A DNA stretch of 41,358 nt from Bacteroidales bacterium (GTDB lineage Bacteria > Bacteroidota > Bacteroidia > Bacteroidales > UBA932), in contig SFMU01000014.1 in assembly GCA_004552965.1 (NCBI GenBank), positions 1-41,358 of the forward strand, written 5' to 3'. Shown one piece after another: positions 1-9,687 of the stretch. The first letter of the stretch is position 1. Each line of letters starts with the position of its first letter. Under the pieces are notes generated by a model. It saw only the letters and a program-made list of their open reading frames with translations, did not search any database and was not told where the DNA came from. A program made the translations under genes and the position numbers.

Positions 1-1115
1 GGAGCCAGAGACTCGGAAAGCTCGCCATAGGAATATGAAGGAGCTTTGTGCCCGGTCATCGCATAGAGATCCCTTGCTGCCTGCATCACTCTCCTGAGTC
101 CCTTCTCCGCTGCCTGGAGCGCCTCGTTCGAGAAGTCCAGAGTGCCGCGGTAGTGGGCCTGCAGGATGAAGAAGCGGATTGTCATCGGGGAATATGCCTG
201 ATCGAGTTTCGGGTGGTTGCCGCTGAACAGCTCCGGAATGGTGATGAAGTTCCCCAGCGATTTGCCCATCTTCTGGCCATTGATGGTGATCATGTTGTTG
301 TGTACCCAATAGCGTACGCCCTGGGTACCGCGTGAGGCCACATTCTGGGCAATCTCGCATTCGTGGTGAGGGAACATCAGGTCCATTCCTCCGCCGTGGA
401 TGTCAAACTCATGCCCAAGATATTTCTCGCCCATGCACGAGCACTCCAGGTGCCATCCCGGGAAGCCTTCTCCCCAAGGAGACACCCATCTCATGATGTG
501 CCCCGGTTCCGCCTTCTTCCAGATGGCGAAATCGTAAGGCGCTCTCTTGTCCTCCTGACCGTCAAGCGCGCGGGTGCCCTCCAGGGTGTCATCCAGCGAA
601 CGTCCCGAGAGGATGCCGTACTTGTGGTCGTTGTTGTACTTTCGGACATCGAAGTAGATGCTTCCGTTGCTTTCGTAGGCATAGCCTGCAGAGAGGATTC
701 TCTTGACAGTCTCGATCTGTTCGATGATGTGGCCGGAAGCCCGGGGTTCGATGGACGGAGGAGCGACATTCAGCATCCTCATCGCTTCGTGATAGCGCAG
801 GGTGTAAGTCTGGACAACCTCCATCGGCTCCAGCTGCTCGAGCCTTGCCTTCTTTGCGATCTTGTCCTCTCCGTCATCCGAATCGTGCTCCAGGTGGCCC
901 ACATCGGTGATGTTCCTGACGTAACGGACCTTGTAGCCCAGATGTCTGAGGAGTTTGAAGAGCACGTCATATGTCACTCCCGGTCTGGCATGTCCCAGAT
1001 GGGCATCCCCGTAGACGGTCGGGCCGCAGACGTACATCCCTACGTGACCGGGATTCACCGGGACGAAGAGCTCTTTCTGACGTGACAGGGTATTTGTCAA
1101 AAATAAATTTCTCAT
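1..1115 (-). CDS. cysS: Cysteinyl-tRNA synthetase, 5' part (runs off the left edge)
   Basis: Class I aminoacyl-tRNA synthetase that charges tRNA-Cys in the cytoplasm. Translating the minus strand from the ATG at 1115 gives 371 codons without a stop, to the window edge. The HIGH motif is HLGH at residues 39-42, directly after the zinc-binding CGPTVYG segment (Cys30). Other family marks are WHLECSCMG, the HGGGMDLMFPHHECE zinc/adenylate segment and the second signature as KMGKS at residues 282-286, where KMSKS is the usual form. The C-terminal anticodon-binding part is outside the window. The start lies 6 nt beyond the purL stop, so the two genes are probably co-transcribed. The start codon is inside a copy of the heptamer GAATATG. 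The identification is secure; only the 3' end is unseen. Confidence 0.96.
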   Translation of the reverse strand, partial: MRNLFLTNTLSRQKELFVPVNPGHVGMYVCGPTVYGDAHLGHARPGVTYDVLFKLLRHLGYKVRYVRNITDVGHLEHDSDDGEDKIAKKARLEQLEPMEVVQTYTLRYHEAMRMLNVAPPSIEPRASGHIIEQIETVKRILSAGYAYESNGSIYFDVRKYNNDHKYGILSGRSLDDTLEGTRALDGQEDKRAPYDFAIWKKAEPGHIMRWVSPWGEGFPGWHLECSCMGEKYLGHEFDIHGGGMDLMFPHHECEIAQNVASRGTQGVRYWVHNNMITINGQKMGKSLGNFITIPELFSGNHPKLDQAYSPMTIRFFILQAHYRGTLDFSNEALQAAEKGLRRVMQAARDLYAMTGHKAPSYSYGELSESLA

Positions 1116-1121
1116 ATTCAG

Positions 1122-4100
1122 TTACTTCTTGAAGTAGTTCACTGCATTCGCGAACAGTGGCTGTTCGAGGTCTGCCTGGATGTTGCGGAGCAGATTGTTT
1201 TCGTATCTTTCCGAATGGCCCATCTTGCCGAGGATCTGTCCGTTCTTGCTGATGATGCCCTCTATTGCATAATAGGATCCGTTCGGATTGTATGGGGATT
1301 CCATCGTAGGCTCGTCTGTCAGCGGATCCACGTACTGGAAGGCGACCTGACCATTGGCAAAGAGTTCCCTTGCCAGATCTTCGTTGACGACGAACTTGCC
1401 TTCGCCGTGGCTGACAGGGATGGAATATACATCACCGATGGACATTCCTGCAAGCCAAGGAGAATTTGTCGTCGAAACGCGGGTCGAGGCCATCTGCGAG
1501 ATGTGCCTGTTGATGTCGTTCCTGAACAGGGTCGGGGAGTCTTCGGTGACCATTCCCAGGTGACCGTACGGGAGAAGTCCTGACTTGACGAGGGCCTGGA
1601 AACCGTTGCATATTCCCAGAATCAGGCCTCCGCGGGCGATAAGGTTCTCTATGGCTTCGGCTACTGTCTTGTTGTTCAGTACGTTGGCGATGAACTTGCC
1701 GCTTCCGTCAGGTTCGTCTCCGGCTGAGAAGCCTCCGGAAATCATCAGGATGTGGCATTCGTCTATGTTCTTCTTCATCTCCTCGATGGACTCGAAGACG
1801 TCCTTGTCGGTGAGGTTGCGGAAGACACTCGTGCGGACTGTCGCCCCGGCCTTGCGGAAGGCCTTTGCGGAGTCGTAGTCGCAGTTTGTGCCCGGGAATA
1901 CCGGCAGGTAGGCGATGACCTCATCCACTGCAGGACCTTTGTACTTCAGGTCTGCTTTCTTTGCCTTGTACGGCTTTATGCCCTCCATTCCGTCAGGAAT
2001 CACCTTGCTGAATCCTGCCCTGCAGGTTGAAGGATAGACCTTGTCGAAGAGGGAAGCGTTGAAATCCATCAGTTCGAAGATAGAGATCTTCGTGCCGTTG
2101 ATCCGGACATTGCCGTCCTCGCCGTCGGTGACCTTGCCGATCTCGATGGCATTCGGGAAGTCCAGTGCGCTGCCGTCCGTCTCGACGATGATCGAACCGT
2201 AGCTGAGGTTGAACAGATCCTCTTCTCCGAGATTGACATCGAAGCCGAAAGCGTTGCCGAAGCTCATCTTGCAGAGACCTTCAGCAACTCCTCCGAAGCC
2301 CACTGCCCATGCGGCTACTATTGTTCCGTCCTCGATCTTTTCCTGGACATGGTTCCAGTTATTCTTGAGCATCCCGATGTCCGGCATCCTGTTCTGAAGC
2401 GGGGTGTGCCTGACCAGATAGAGCCTGTCCTCCTCCCACTTGAATTCCGGGGAGATTACCTTGTCGGCCTTGACAGGAGTGATACCGAATGCGATGAGGG
2501 TCGGCGGGACATGGATAGGCCCCTTGTCGGTCTCGAATGAGCCGCTCATCGAATCCTTTCCTCCGATCGAAGCCAGACCGAGTTCCTTCTGCATCTTGAG
2601 AGCTCCCAGCAGGGCGGCTGCAGGCTTGCCCCAGGTCTTCGGGTCGGAAGTCATTCTCTCGAAATATTCCTGACATGAGAATCTCATTGTCTCCCAGTGT
2701 CCGCCTGCCGCTACAATCTTGCTGCAGGCCTCCACGAATGAATATGCAGCCCCGTGGTAAGGACTCCATTCGCTGAGGTCCGGGTTGAAACCGAAGGCCA
2801 TCATGCTGGCTGTGTCAGTGTAGCCGTCCGTCGGAAGTTTCTGGACGGAAACCTGGGTCTCGGTGGTCTGAAGCTCTCCTCCGAAAGGCATCAGCACGGT
2901 AGACCTTCCGATGGACGAGTCGAACATCTCGACGAGTCCCTTCTGGCAGGTGACGTTAGGATCCTGCATATTCGCGAACATCTTGTCCTTCAGCGTCTTG
3001 CCTGGAATGTCGCGGAAGAATGGATCCGTTCCGTCCACTGCCCCTACGGTGGCTTTTGCATAGTGTCTTGCTCCGGCGCTGTCGATGAAGCTGCGCTTGA
3101 GGTCGGCAACCACCTTGCCGTTGTTGAACATCCTCATCTTGCCCGTGTCGGTGACATCGGCGACGTGTGTGACTTCGATGTTCTCCTCGTGGCAGTATCT
3201 GATGAATTCTTCCTTGTCTTTGGCCTCAACTACGACCGACATCCTTTCCTGGGATTCACTGATGGCAAGTTCCGTCGAGTTCATTCCGCTGTACTTGACA
3301 GGGATCCTGTCCAGATAGATGTCCAGTCCGTCGGTAAGTTCACCGATTGCGACACTGACTCCTCCTGCGCCGAAATCGTTGGATTTCTTGATCAGGGAAG
3401 TGACCTCAGGCCTTCTGAAAAGCCTTTCCAGCTTTCTCTCCTCCGGAGCGTTACCCTTCTGGACCTCGCTTCCGCAGGACTCAAGGGACTCCTCGGTGTG
3501 CTCCTTGGACGAACCTGTCGCTCCTCCGATGCCGTCCCTTCCGGTGCGTCCGCCGAACATCAGGACGATGTCTCCCGGGACAGGGGTTTCCCTTCTGACG
3601 TGGTCAGCCTTCACCGCACCGACGACAGCGCCCACCTCAAGCCTCTTGGCAGTGTAGCCGTCGTGATAGATTTCCCTGACATGGGTGGTTGCAAGTCCGA
3701 TCTGGTTGCCGTAGCTGGAATAGCCATGCGCAGCCTTTCTCGTGATCACCTTCTGAGGAAGCTTTCCCGGGATGGTCTCGGAAACCGGCTTGTAGATGTC
3801 TCCCGCTCCGGTCACCCTCATTGCCTGATAGACATAGGAACGTCCCGAGAGAGGGTCTCTGATGGCACCTCCCAGGCAGGTTGCAGCACCTCCGAAAGGC
3901 TCGATCTCCGTCGGATGGTTGTGAGTCTCGTTCTTGAACATCAGGAGCCATTTCTCCGTCTTCCCGTCCACATCCACATCAATGAATATGCTGCAGGCGT
4001 TGTTCTCCTCGCTCACCTCCATGTCATCGAGCTTCCCTTCCTTCCTGAGGTAACGCGCTCCGATTGTGGCCATGTCCATCAGATTCAGGCCTTTGTTCTC

Positions 4101-4877
4101 GCGTCCGAGCTCCTTCCTCATCTTCAGGTAAAGATTGAGGGTCCCGTCGATCTCCTCCTTTATGAAGGATTCCTCCACATCGAGCTGCTCCAGTTCGGTA
4201 GTGAAGGTGGTGTGGCGGCAATGGTCGCTCCAGTAGGTGTCCAGGATGCGGAGTTCCGTCTCGTTGGGGTCACGGCCTTCTGCAGTGAAGTACCTGATGA
4301 CTTCCTGCAGGTCCTCCTCGCTCATCGCGAGCCCCATCTTCCTGCGGTACTCCTTGAGCTCCTCCGGCTTCATGGAGTTGAAACCATCGAGAACCGGGAC
4401 TGGCTTGATGTCTGCCAGTTCGGTCTGGGCCAGCTTGCCCAGGTCCTTTGGCCTTGACTCCACCGGATTGATGTAGTAGCGGCGGATCTTCTCCAAAGTC
4501 TCTTCCGAAGTGTCCGGGTCTGCGATCAGCAGTTTGGAACTCTTGATGCTGATTTCCGCGCTCGGGTCAATCAGATGGACACAGTCAACGGCGGAAGCCG
4601 CCCTCTGGTCGAACTGGCCCGGAAGATATTCCACGGCAATGTACTTTTTCCCGGAAAGGTCGATGCTGTCAGTGACAGAGTCGGTGACAATCTCACCGAA
4701 CACGCTGTAGCGGGTCTTTTCAAGGAGCTCCGGAGTGAATCCGAACAGGTCATAGACATTGAGCAGTCTGAGAGTCTTGAGGTTCAGCTGCAGGTTCTCG
4801 TTGAGTTCTCCCCTGAGGCTTTCTGCCTCCACTCTGAACTCGGGTTTCTTTTCGACGAAGATGCGATAGTCAGCCAT
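1122..4877 (-). CDS. purL: Phosphoribosylformylglycinamidine synthase, long single-chain form
   Basis: Fourth step of IMP synthesis: FGAR + Gln + ATP gives FGAM. At 1251 aa this is the large one-chain type found in Bacteroidota and Proteobacteria, not the PurS/L/Q type. Visible parts are a PurS-like N-terminus, a linker, two AIRS-like synthase halves (for example NETHNHPTEIEPFGGAAT and SIGGKDSMSG) and a C-terminal class I glutaminase from about residue 1000. The glutaminase triad can be read as Cys1090 (GICNGFQ), His1221 and Glu1223 (GHSERYE), with spacing close to the enterobacterial enzyme. The gene ends 6 nt before cysS. Upstream, 140 nt separate it from leuB and contain a three-copy GC-rich repeat. 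No clear promoter was seen there. Confidence 0.97.
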   Translation of the reverse strand: MADYRIFVEKKPEFRVEAESLRGELNENLQLNLKTLRLLNVYDLFGFTPELLEKTRYSVFGEIVTDSVTDSIDLSGKKYIAVEYLPGQFDQRAASAVDCVHLIDPSAEISIKSSKLLIADPDTSEETLEKIRRYYINPVESRPKDLGKLAQTELADIKPVPVLDGFNSMKPEELKEYRRKMGLAMSEEDLQEVIRYFTAEGRDPNETELRILDTYWSDHCRHTTFTTELEQLDVEESFIKEEIDGTLNLYLKMRKELGRENKGLNLMDMATIGARYLRKEGKLDDMEVSEENNACSIFIDVDVDGKTEKWLLMFKNETHNHPTEIEPFGGAATCLGGAIRDPLSGRSYVYQAMRVTGAGDIYKPVSETIPGKLPQKVITRKAAHGYSSYGNQIGLATTHVREIYHDGYTAKRLEVGAVVGAVKADHVRRETPVPGDIVLMFGGRTGRDGIGGATGSSKEHTEESLESCGSEVQKGNAPEERKLERLFRRPEVTSLIKKSNDFGAGGVSVAIGELTDGLDIYLDRIPVKYSGMNSTELAISESQERMSVVVEAKDKEEFIRYCHEENIEVTHVADVTDTGKMRMFNNGKVVADLKRSFIDSAGARHYAKATVGAVDGTDPFFRDIPGKTLKDKMFANMQDPNVTCQKGLVEMFDSSIGRSTVLMPFGGELQTTETQVSVQKLPTDGYTDTASMMAFGFNPDLSEWSPYHGAAYSFVEACSKIVAAGGHWETMRFSCQEYFERMTSDPKTWGKPAAALLGALKMQKELGLASIGGKDSMSGSFETDKGPIHVPPTLIAFGITPVKADKVISPEFKWEEDRLYLVRHTPLQNRMPDIGMLKNNWNHVQEKIEDGTIVAAWAVGFGGVAEGLCKMSFGNAFGFDVNLGEEDLFNLSYGSIIVETDGSALDFPNAIEIGKVTDGEDGNVRINGTKISIFELMDFNASLFDKVYPSTCRAGFSKVIPDGMEGIKPYKAKKADLKYKGPAVDEVIAYLPVFPGTNCDYDSAKAFRKAGATVRTSVFRNLTDKDVFESIEEMKKNIDECHILMISGGFSAGDEPDGSGKFIANVLNNKTVAEAIENLIARGGLILGICNGFQALVKSGLLPYGHLGMVTEDSPTLFRNDINRHISQMASTRVSTTNSPWLAGMSIGDVYSIPVSHGEGKFVVNEDLARELFANGQVAFQYVDPLTDEPTMESPYNPNGSYYAIEGIISKNGQILGKMGHSERYENNLLRNIQADLEQPLFANAVNYFKK

Positions 4878-4930
4878 CGGTTGGATAAATGTTAATATCT
4901 TGCTAATGAATTAATTTCACTCTTGTTCCG

Positions 4931-5001
4931 CGGGCGCGGGACGATTTTTTCTCACGTATTTCTCACGGGCGCGGGACGATTTTTTCTCACGGGCGCGGGA
5001 C
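4931..5001. repeat. Three-copy GC-rich direct repeat between leuB and purL
   Basis: A 25-nt unit made of CGGGCGCGGGAC followed by GATTTTTTCTCAC occurs completely at 4931-4955 and 4966-4990. Its first 12 nt occur a third time at 4990-5001. Copies are 35 and 24 nt apart, and a CTCACGTATT spacer divides the first two. The repeat fills half of the 140-nt leuB-purL gap. Read on the minus strand, each unit gives GTGAGAAAAAATC followed by GTCCCGCGCCCG. There is no dyad symmetry that would make it a simple terminator. Its function is unknown; it could be an expanding short repeat or a set of protein-binding sites upstream of purL. Confidence 0.85.
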
Positions 5002-5017
5002 AAACTTTGCGGTCGGC

Positions 5018-6100
5018 CTATTCCCCGCCTTTCCTGATGCGGGAGGCAATCCAGTCGCCGACTTCGCTTGTCGAATATGCCTTTCCACCGTCGGCGAGGT
5101 CTTCGGTGACGATTCCTTCGTCGATGGACTTGCTGACAGCCAGGCGGATAGCCTTGCCTTCCTCCATCAGGCCGAAGCCATATTCAAACATCATCGCTGC
5201 GGAGAGGATTGCTGCGACAGGGTTGGCGATGTTCTTGCCTGCAGCCTGCGGATAGGAACCGTGGATAGGCTCAAAGAGGCTGGTGTGCTCGCCGACCGAA
5301 GCGGAAGCGAGGAGACCCATCGAGCCGGAGATGCAGCTGGCCTCGTCCGTGAGGATGTCGCCGAAGGTGTTTTCGGTGACCATCACGTCGAAGAATTTAG
5401 GTCCGCTGACGAGTTTCATGGCTGCGTTGTCCACGAACATGTAGTCCACTTTGATGTCCGGGTAGGAAGCTTCCATTCCCTGGGCGACCTCTCTCCAGAG
5501 TCTGGAGGACTCGAGTACGTTGGCCTTGTCGACCACCGTCAGGTGCTTGCGCCTGCGGCCGGCGAACTCGAATGCCAGCTTGAGGATGCGCTCGATCTCG
5601 GAACGGCTGTAGATGTTGGTGTCATAGGCAGTGTTGCCGCCGTCCTTGCGTCCCTTCTCTCCGAAGTACATTCCACCGGTGAGTTCCCTGATGCAGACGA
5701 AATCTGCTCCGTCCACGAGCTCGGTCTTCAGCGGCGACTTGTCGGCGAGGGACTTGAATGTCTCGACCGGGCGGATGTTGGCGTAGAGCCCGAGTTTCTT
5801 GCGGATTGCGAGGAGACCCTGCTCAGGGCGTACCTTGGCTGTAGGGTCATTGTCGTATTTCGGGTCGCCGACGGCTCCGAAGAGCACTGCGTCGCTGGCC
5901 ATGCAGATGCTGTGGGACTCCTCAGGATACGGATCCCCGCACTCATCGATTGCGCAGGCTCCCACGAGAGCCTTCCTGTATTCAATTGTGTGGCCGAATT
6001 CAGCTGCCACTGCGTCTACTGCCTTCACGGCCTGCCCTACCACTTCAGGGCCGATGCCGTCTCCCGGCACCAATGCTATCTTGATGTTCATTTCTTTCAT
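5018..6100 (-). CDS. leuB: 3-isopropylmalate dehydrogenase
   Basis: NAD-dependent oxidative decarboxylation of 3-isopropylmalate, the third step of leucine synthesis. The 360 aa match the family length. The N-terminus has the IALVPGDGIGPEV nucleotide-site motif, followed by RPEQGLLAIRKKLGLYANIRP and FVCIRELTGGMYFGEKG, which carry the substrate-binding arginines and tyrosine. The metal-binding aspartates are in the DYMFVDNAAM and GDILTDEAS segments, and the coenzyme loop is EPIHGSYPQAAGKNIANP. An in-frame ATG three codons downstream (MNIKIALVPG) is an equally plausible start. It is the last gene of the leuA-leuC-leuD-leuB series, 42 nt after leuD. Confidence 0.97.
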   Translation of the reverse strand: MKEMNIKIALVPGDGIGPEVVGQAVKAVDAVAAEFGHTIEYRKALVGACAIDECGDPYPEESHSICMASDAVLFGAVGDPKYDNDPTAKVRPEQGLLAIRKKLGLYANIRPVETFKSLADKSPLKTELVDGADFVCIRELTGGMYFGEKGRKDGGNTAYDTNIYSRSEIERILKLAFEFAGRRRKHLTVVDKANVLESSRLWREVAQGMEASYPDIKVDYMFVDNAAMKLVSGPKFFDVMVTENTFGDILTDEASCISGSMGLLASASVGEHTSLFEPIHGSYPQAAGKNIANPVAAILSAAMMFEYGFGLMEEGKAIRLAVSKSIDEGIVTEDLADGGKAYSTSEVGDWIASRIRKGGE

Positions 6101-6142
6101 TAATTAAGGTGTCTTCCTTTCGGGACAATCCTGACCCGCTTG

Positions 6143-6742
6143 TTACCGTCTGCGTCCCTGCTCGAACTTTTCGATGTCCTCCCTGTGCTCCAGGAGATAG
6201 TCGATGTCGTCGAGGGCATTCATCAGGCAATACTTCTTGTAGGCGTTCAGTTCGAACTTTTCGGTGCGGCCTGTGGCATTGTTGGTCACAGTCTGCGCAG
6301 GCACATCGACCTTGACCGTCATGGCCGGGTCCTTCCTGATCGAGTCGAAAAGCTCGGCGAGGAATTCCTCCGAAACCGTGACCGGAAGCACGAAGTTGTT
6401 CAGCTCGTTGTTCTTGTGGATGTCGGCGAAAAAGCTCGAGATCACAACCCTGAAGCCGTAACCTGCGATAGCCCAGGCGGCATGTTCGCGGCTGGAGCCG
6501 CTGCCGAAGTTCTTTCCCGCCACCAGGATTTCTCCTGAATATGTCGGGTCGTTGAGGACGAAATCCTTGTTGATGCTTCCGTCCGGATTGTATCTCCAGT
6601 CGCGGAACAGGTTGTCACCGAAGAATTTCTCGTCCCTGGAAGTGGCCTTGAGGAATCTGGCCGGGATGATCTGGTCCGTGTCCACATTCTCCAGAGGAAG
6701 CGGAATGCAACGGCTTTCTATGATGTCGAATTTCTGTTTCAT
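6143..6742 (-). CDS. leuD: 3-isopropylmalate dehydratase, small subunit
   Basis: Swivelling subunit of isopropylmalate isomerase, working with LeuC to interconvert 2- and 3-isopropylmalate. The 199 aa are normal for the family. Recognisable segments are PLPLENVDTDQIIPARFLK near the N-terminus, the GKNFGSGSSREHAAWAI substrate loop and GFRVVISSFFADIHKNN. The start ATG at 6742 lies 9 nt beyond the leuC stop, so translation is probably coupled to leuC. The C-terminus is basic (EQGRRR). Confidence 0.97.
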   Translation of the reverse strand: MKQKFDIIESRCIPLPLENVDTDQIIPARFLKATSRDEKFFGDNLFRDWRYNPDGSINKDFVLNDPTYSGEILVAGKNFGSGSSREHAAWAIAGYGFRVVISSFFADIHKNNELNNFVLPVTVSEEFLAELFDSIRKDPAMTVKVDVPAQTVTNNATGRTEKFELNAYKKYCLMNALDDIDYLLEHREDIEKFEQGRRR

Positions 6743-6751
6743 GTCGGTCTT

Positions 6752-8149
6752 TTATTGAAGCAAGGTTCTTGGATCGGTCACCACTCCGGTGACTGCAGCG
6801 GCCGCTGCAGTGAGAGGGGAGGCGAGGAGAGTCCTCGATCCCGGTCCCTGGCGGCCCTGGAAATTGCGGTTGGAGGTGGAAACGCTGTATTTTCCTGCCG
6901 GAATCTTGTCGTCATTCATCGCGAGGCAGGCGGAACAGCCCGGCTGGCGGATTTCGAAGCCGGCCTCTTCCAGGATCTTGTCCAGACCCTCTTCCCTGAT
7001 CTGCTTTGCGACAGCCCATGAACCCGGAACGAGCCAGGCCACGATGTCAGGATTCTTCTTCCTGCCCCTGACCACACTGGCGAAGGCACGGAAGTCTTCG
7101 ATGCGCCCGTTCGTGCAGGCTCCGAGGAAGACATAGTCGACCTTCTTGCCGATCATCCGGTCGCCGGCGCGGAATCCCATATATTCAAGAGACTTGCGGA
7201 ATGACTCGAGCCCTTCGGCCGGTATTTCGCTTTCCTGCGGGATTGTCCCGTCGATTGCCGTGCCCATGCCTGGATTGGTGCCGTAGGTGATCATAGGCGC
7301 GATGTCCTCCGCCTTGAAGAGGATTTCCTTGTCGAAGACGGCGTCGTCGCCGCTGCGCAGGGTTCTCCAATATTCGACGGCCTTGTCCCAGGCTTCGCCT
7401 TTCGGGGCATATTCACGGCCCTTGAGGTACTCGAAGGTGGTCTCGTCCGGAGCGACGAATCCGCCTCTTGCGCCCATCTCGATCGAGAGGTTGCAGAGGG
7501 TGAGCCTGCCTTCCATCGTCATCTCGCGGACAACGCTTCCTGAATATTCAATGAAATAGCCGGTGGCTCCGGATGTCGTGATCTGCTGCATCAGGTAGAG
7601 GGCCACATCCTTCGGCGTGACACCCTCTCCGAGCTTGCCTTCGATGCTGATGCGCATCGACTTCGGCTTCTGCTGGAGGATGCACTGGCTGGCAAGAGCC
7701 ATCTCGACCTCCGAGGTGCCGATTCCGAACGCAACCGCTCCCATTGCTCCGTGGGTGGAGGTGTGGGAGTCGCCGCAGACGATGGTCATTCCCGGAAGGG
7801 AGAGTCCTTTCTCCGGTCCGACCACATGGATGATTCCGTTGCTCGGATCCATCATTCCGTAGTGGGTGAGGCCGAATTCCTCGGCATTCTTCCTGAGGGT
7901 CTCAACCTGTGTGCGTGAGACCTCGTTTTCGATTTCCTTGTCCTGATCGTGTGTCGGGGTGTTGTGGTCAGGCATGCAGAAGACCTGTGAAGGGCGGAAA
8001 CATCTGATTCCTCTCTCCCTCAGCCCCTCGAAAGCCTGCGGGCTGGTGACTTCGTGGCAGTAGAGCCTGTCGATGTACAGCTGCTGAGGCCCGTCCTCGA
8101 TGGAGTTGACCACGTGGCTGTCCCAAATCTTGTCAAAAAGTGTATTCAT
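6752..8149 (-). CDS. leuC: 3-isopropylmalate dehydratase, large subunit
   Basis: Aconitase-family Fe-S subunit of isopropylmalate isomerase (465 aa). The three cluster cysteines can be read as Cys345 (LGACTNGRIED) and Cys405/Cys408 (PGCSACLAMN). The N-terminus (LFDKIWDSHVV) and the VCGDSHTSTHGAMGA segment are typical of LeuC rather than of aconitase. The gene starts 6 nt after the leuA stop and ends 9 nt before leuD, so it is an internal gene of the leucine operon. Confidence 0.97.
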   Translation of the reverse strand: MNTLFDKIWDSHVVNSIEDGPQQLYIDRLYCHEVTSPQAFEGLRERGIRCFRPSQVFCMPDHNTPTHDQDKEIENEVSRTQVETLRKNAEEFGLTHYGMMDPSNGIIHVVGPEKGLSLPGMTIVCGDSHTSTHGAMGAVAFGIGTSEVEMALASQCILQQKPKSMRISIEGKLGEGVTPKDVALYLMQQITTSGATGYFIEYSGSVVREMTMEGRLTLCNLSIEMGARGGFVAPDETTFEYLKGREYAPKGEAWDKAVEYWRTLRSGDDAVFDKEILFKAEDIAPMITYGTNPGMGTAIDGTIPQESEIPAEGLESFRKSLEYMGFRAGDRMIGKKVDYVFLGACTNGRIEDFRAFASVVRGRKKNPDIVAWLVPGSWAVAKQIREEGLDKILEEAGFEIRQPGCSACLAMNDDKIPAGKYSVSTSNRNFQGRQGPGSRTLLASPLTAAAAAVTGVVTDPRTLLQ

Positions 8150-8155
8150 TGTCTA

Positions 8156-9655
8156 TCAGTTCTTTATCTTGTTCAAACAGTCCACATAGGCCTCGATGGA
8201 GGCGGTGACGATGTCGGTGTTGGCTCCGAATCCGTAGCAGACCTGCTCCCCGCTGCCTACCTGCATGTGGACCTTGCACATGTCATCCGAACCCTTGGTC
8301 ACTCCCTGGATCGTGAATTCGTTGATGGTGACCGGGCGTTTGATGATCTGGCGGATTGCGTTGATCGCCGCATCCACAGGACCGTTGCCGGTGGCGGCAG
8401 CAGTGAATTTCTCTCCGGAGATGTCGACTCCGATCGATGCTACCGGCTTCATTCCGATGCCGCTGCTGGCCTGCAGCCAGTCGACCTTGATGTGATGGGA
8501 TTCTGCGCGGTCGGCTCCGGCGAGCATCAGGATGTCGTCATCGTGGATCTCCTTCTTCTTGTCGGCAAGCTTGAGGAACTCCTGGTAGACATTGTTAAGG
8601 GCCTCTTCGCTGAGCTTGACCCCGAGGGCCTCGAGCCTGAACTTGAGGGCGGCGTGACCGCTTCTCGCCGTGAGGACGATCGAGTTGGTGTCGACTCCCA
8701 CGTCGACAGGGTCGATGATTTCGTAGGTTTCCGCATTCTTGAGCACTCCGTCCTGGTGGATGCCGGAAGAGTGGGCGAAGGCATTCTTTCCGACAATGGC
8801 CTTGTTAGGCTGCACCGGCATATTCATGAGGCTTGAAACCATGCGGCTGATGCCGTAGATCTTCTGGGTGTTGATGTCTGAGTGCACGTCCAGTCCCTTG
8901 TGAGCCTTGAGAATCATGGCAATCTCCTCGAGAGCCGTGTTGCCGGCCCTTTCTCCTACGCCGTTGATGGTGACCTCCACCTGCCTTGCTCCGTTGAGGA
9001 CTCCGGCCATGGTGTTGGCGGTGGCCATTCCAAGGTCATTGTGGCAATGTGTGGAGATGATGGCCTTGTCGATTCCGTCGACATGCTCCATCAAGTATCT
9101 GATCTTGGCTCCGTATTCCTCAGGGAGACAGTAGCCTGTCGTGTCGGGAATATTCACCACTGTGGCGCCGGCCTTGATTACGGCCTCGACCACCCTGGCC
9201 AGGTACTCGTTGTCGGTTCTTCCGGCATCCTCCGCGTAAAACTCGACATCCTCCACGCGTCTCTTCGCATACTTGACGGCGCGGACTGCCCTTTCGAGAA
9301 TATCCTCCCTGTTGGATTTGAACTTGTACCGGATGTGGGAGTCGGAAGTCCCGATTCCGGTGTGGATTCTCTTGTGCTTTGCGTACTGCAGGGCATCGGC
9401 AGCTGTGTCGATGTCCTTTTCCACGGCTCTGGACAGAGCGCAGATGGTCGGCCAGGTGACAGCTTTCGAAATCTCGATCACGGAGTTGAAGTCTCCGGGG
9501 CTGGAGATAGGGAAGCCAGCCTCGATGGCATCCACGCCGAGGGATTCGAGAGCTTTTGCGAGCTGAATCTTCTCGACAGTGTTGAGCTGGCATCCCGGTA
9601 CCTGCTCACCGTCTCTGAGGGTGGTGTCGAAAAAGAAGACTTTGTTCTTGTCCAT
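8156..9655 (-). CDS. leuA: 2-isopropylmalate synthase
   Basis: Condenses acetyl-CoA with 2-ketoisovalerate, the committed step to leucine. The protein has 499 aa: a TIM-barrel HMGL-like catalytic domain beginning FFDTTLRDGEQVPG (metal Asp and catalytic Arg), the metal-binding HCHNDLGMATAN, and GVGERAGNTALEE. A C-terminal LeuA dimer/regulatory domain starts around residue 360, so leucine feedback is expected. It is the first of the four leu genes. Only 32 nt divide it from the esterase gene upstream, without a recognisable TAnnTTTG box or Leu-rich leader peptide. The leu genes may therefore be read from a promoter further upstream. Confidence 0.96.
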   Translation of the reverse strand: MDKNKVFFFDTTLRDGEQVPGCQLNTVEKIQLAKALESLGVDAIEAGFPISSPGDFNSVIEISKAVTWPTICALSRAVEKDIDTAADALQYAKHKRIHTGIGTSDSHIRYKFKSNREDILERAVRAVKYAKRRVEDVEFYAEDAGRTDNEYLARVVEAVIKAGATVVNIPDTTGYCLPEEYGAKIRYLMEHVDGIDKAIISTHCHNDLGMATANTMAGVLNGARQVEVTINGVGERAGNTALEEIAMILKAHKGLDVHSDINTQKIYGISRMVSSLMNMPVQPNKAIVGKNAFAHSSGIHQDGVLKNAETYEIIDPVDVGVDTNSIVLTARSGHAALKFRLEALGVKLSEEALNNVYQEFLKLADKKKEIHDDDILMLAGADRAESHHIKVDWLQASSGIGMKPVASIGVDISGEKFTAAATGNGPVDAAINAIRQIIKRPVTINEFTIQGVTKGSDDMCKVHMQVGSGEQVCYGFGANTDIVTASIEAYVDCLNKIKN

Positions 9656-9687
9656 TGTTATCTATTGTTTAGTTCATTTGTTTCAGC

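Noticed and set aside
363..1085. 240-codon plus-strand open frame at the left edge
   Set aside because: It is antisense to cysS, whose motifs are certain; no promoter or family match.
2754..4457. 567-codon open frame on the plus strand opposite purL
   Set aside because: It is a shadow of purL in a GC-rich third-position pattern. Its translation is rich in Arg/His/Val/Leu without recognisable motifs, and purL is unambiguous.
9656..9687. Leucine leader peptide or attenuator before leuA
   Set aside because: Only 32 nt separate leuA from the esterase, with no Leu-rich ORF or hairpin with a T-tract.
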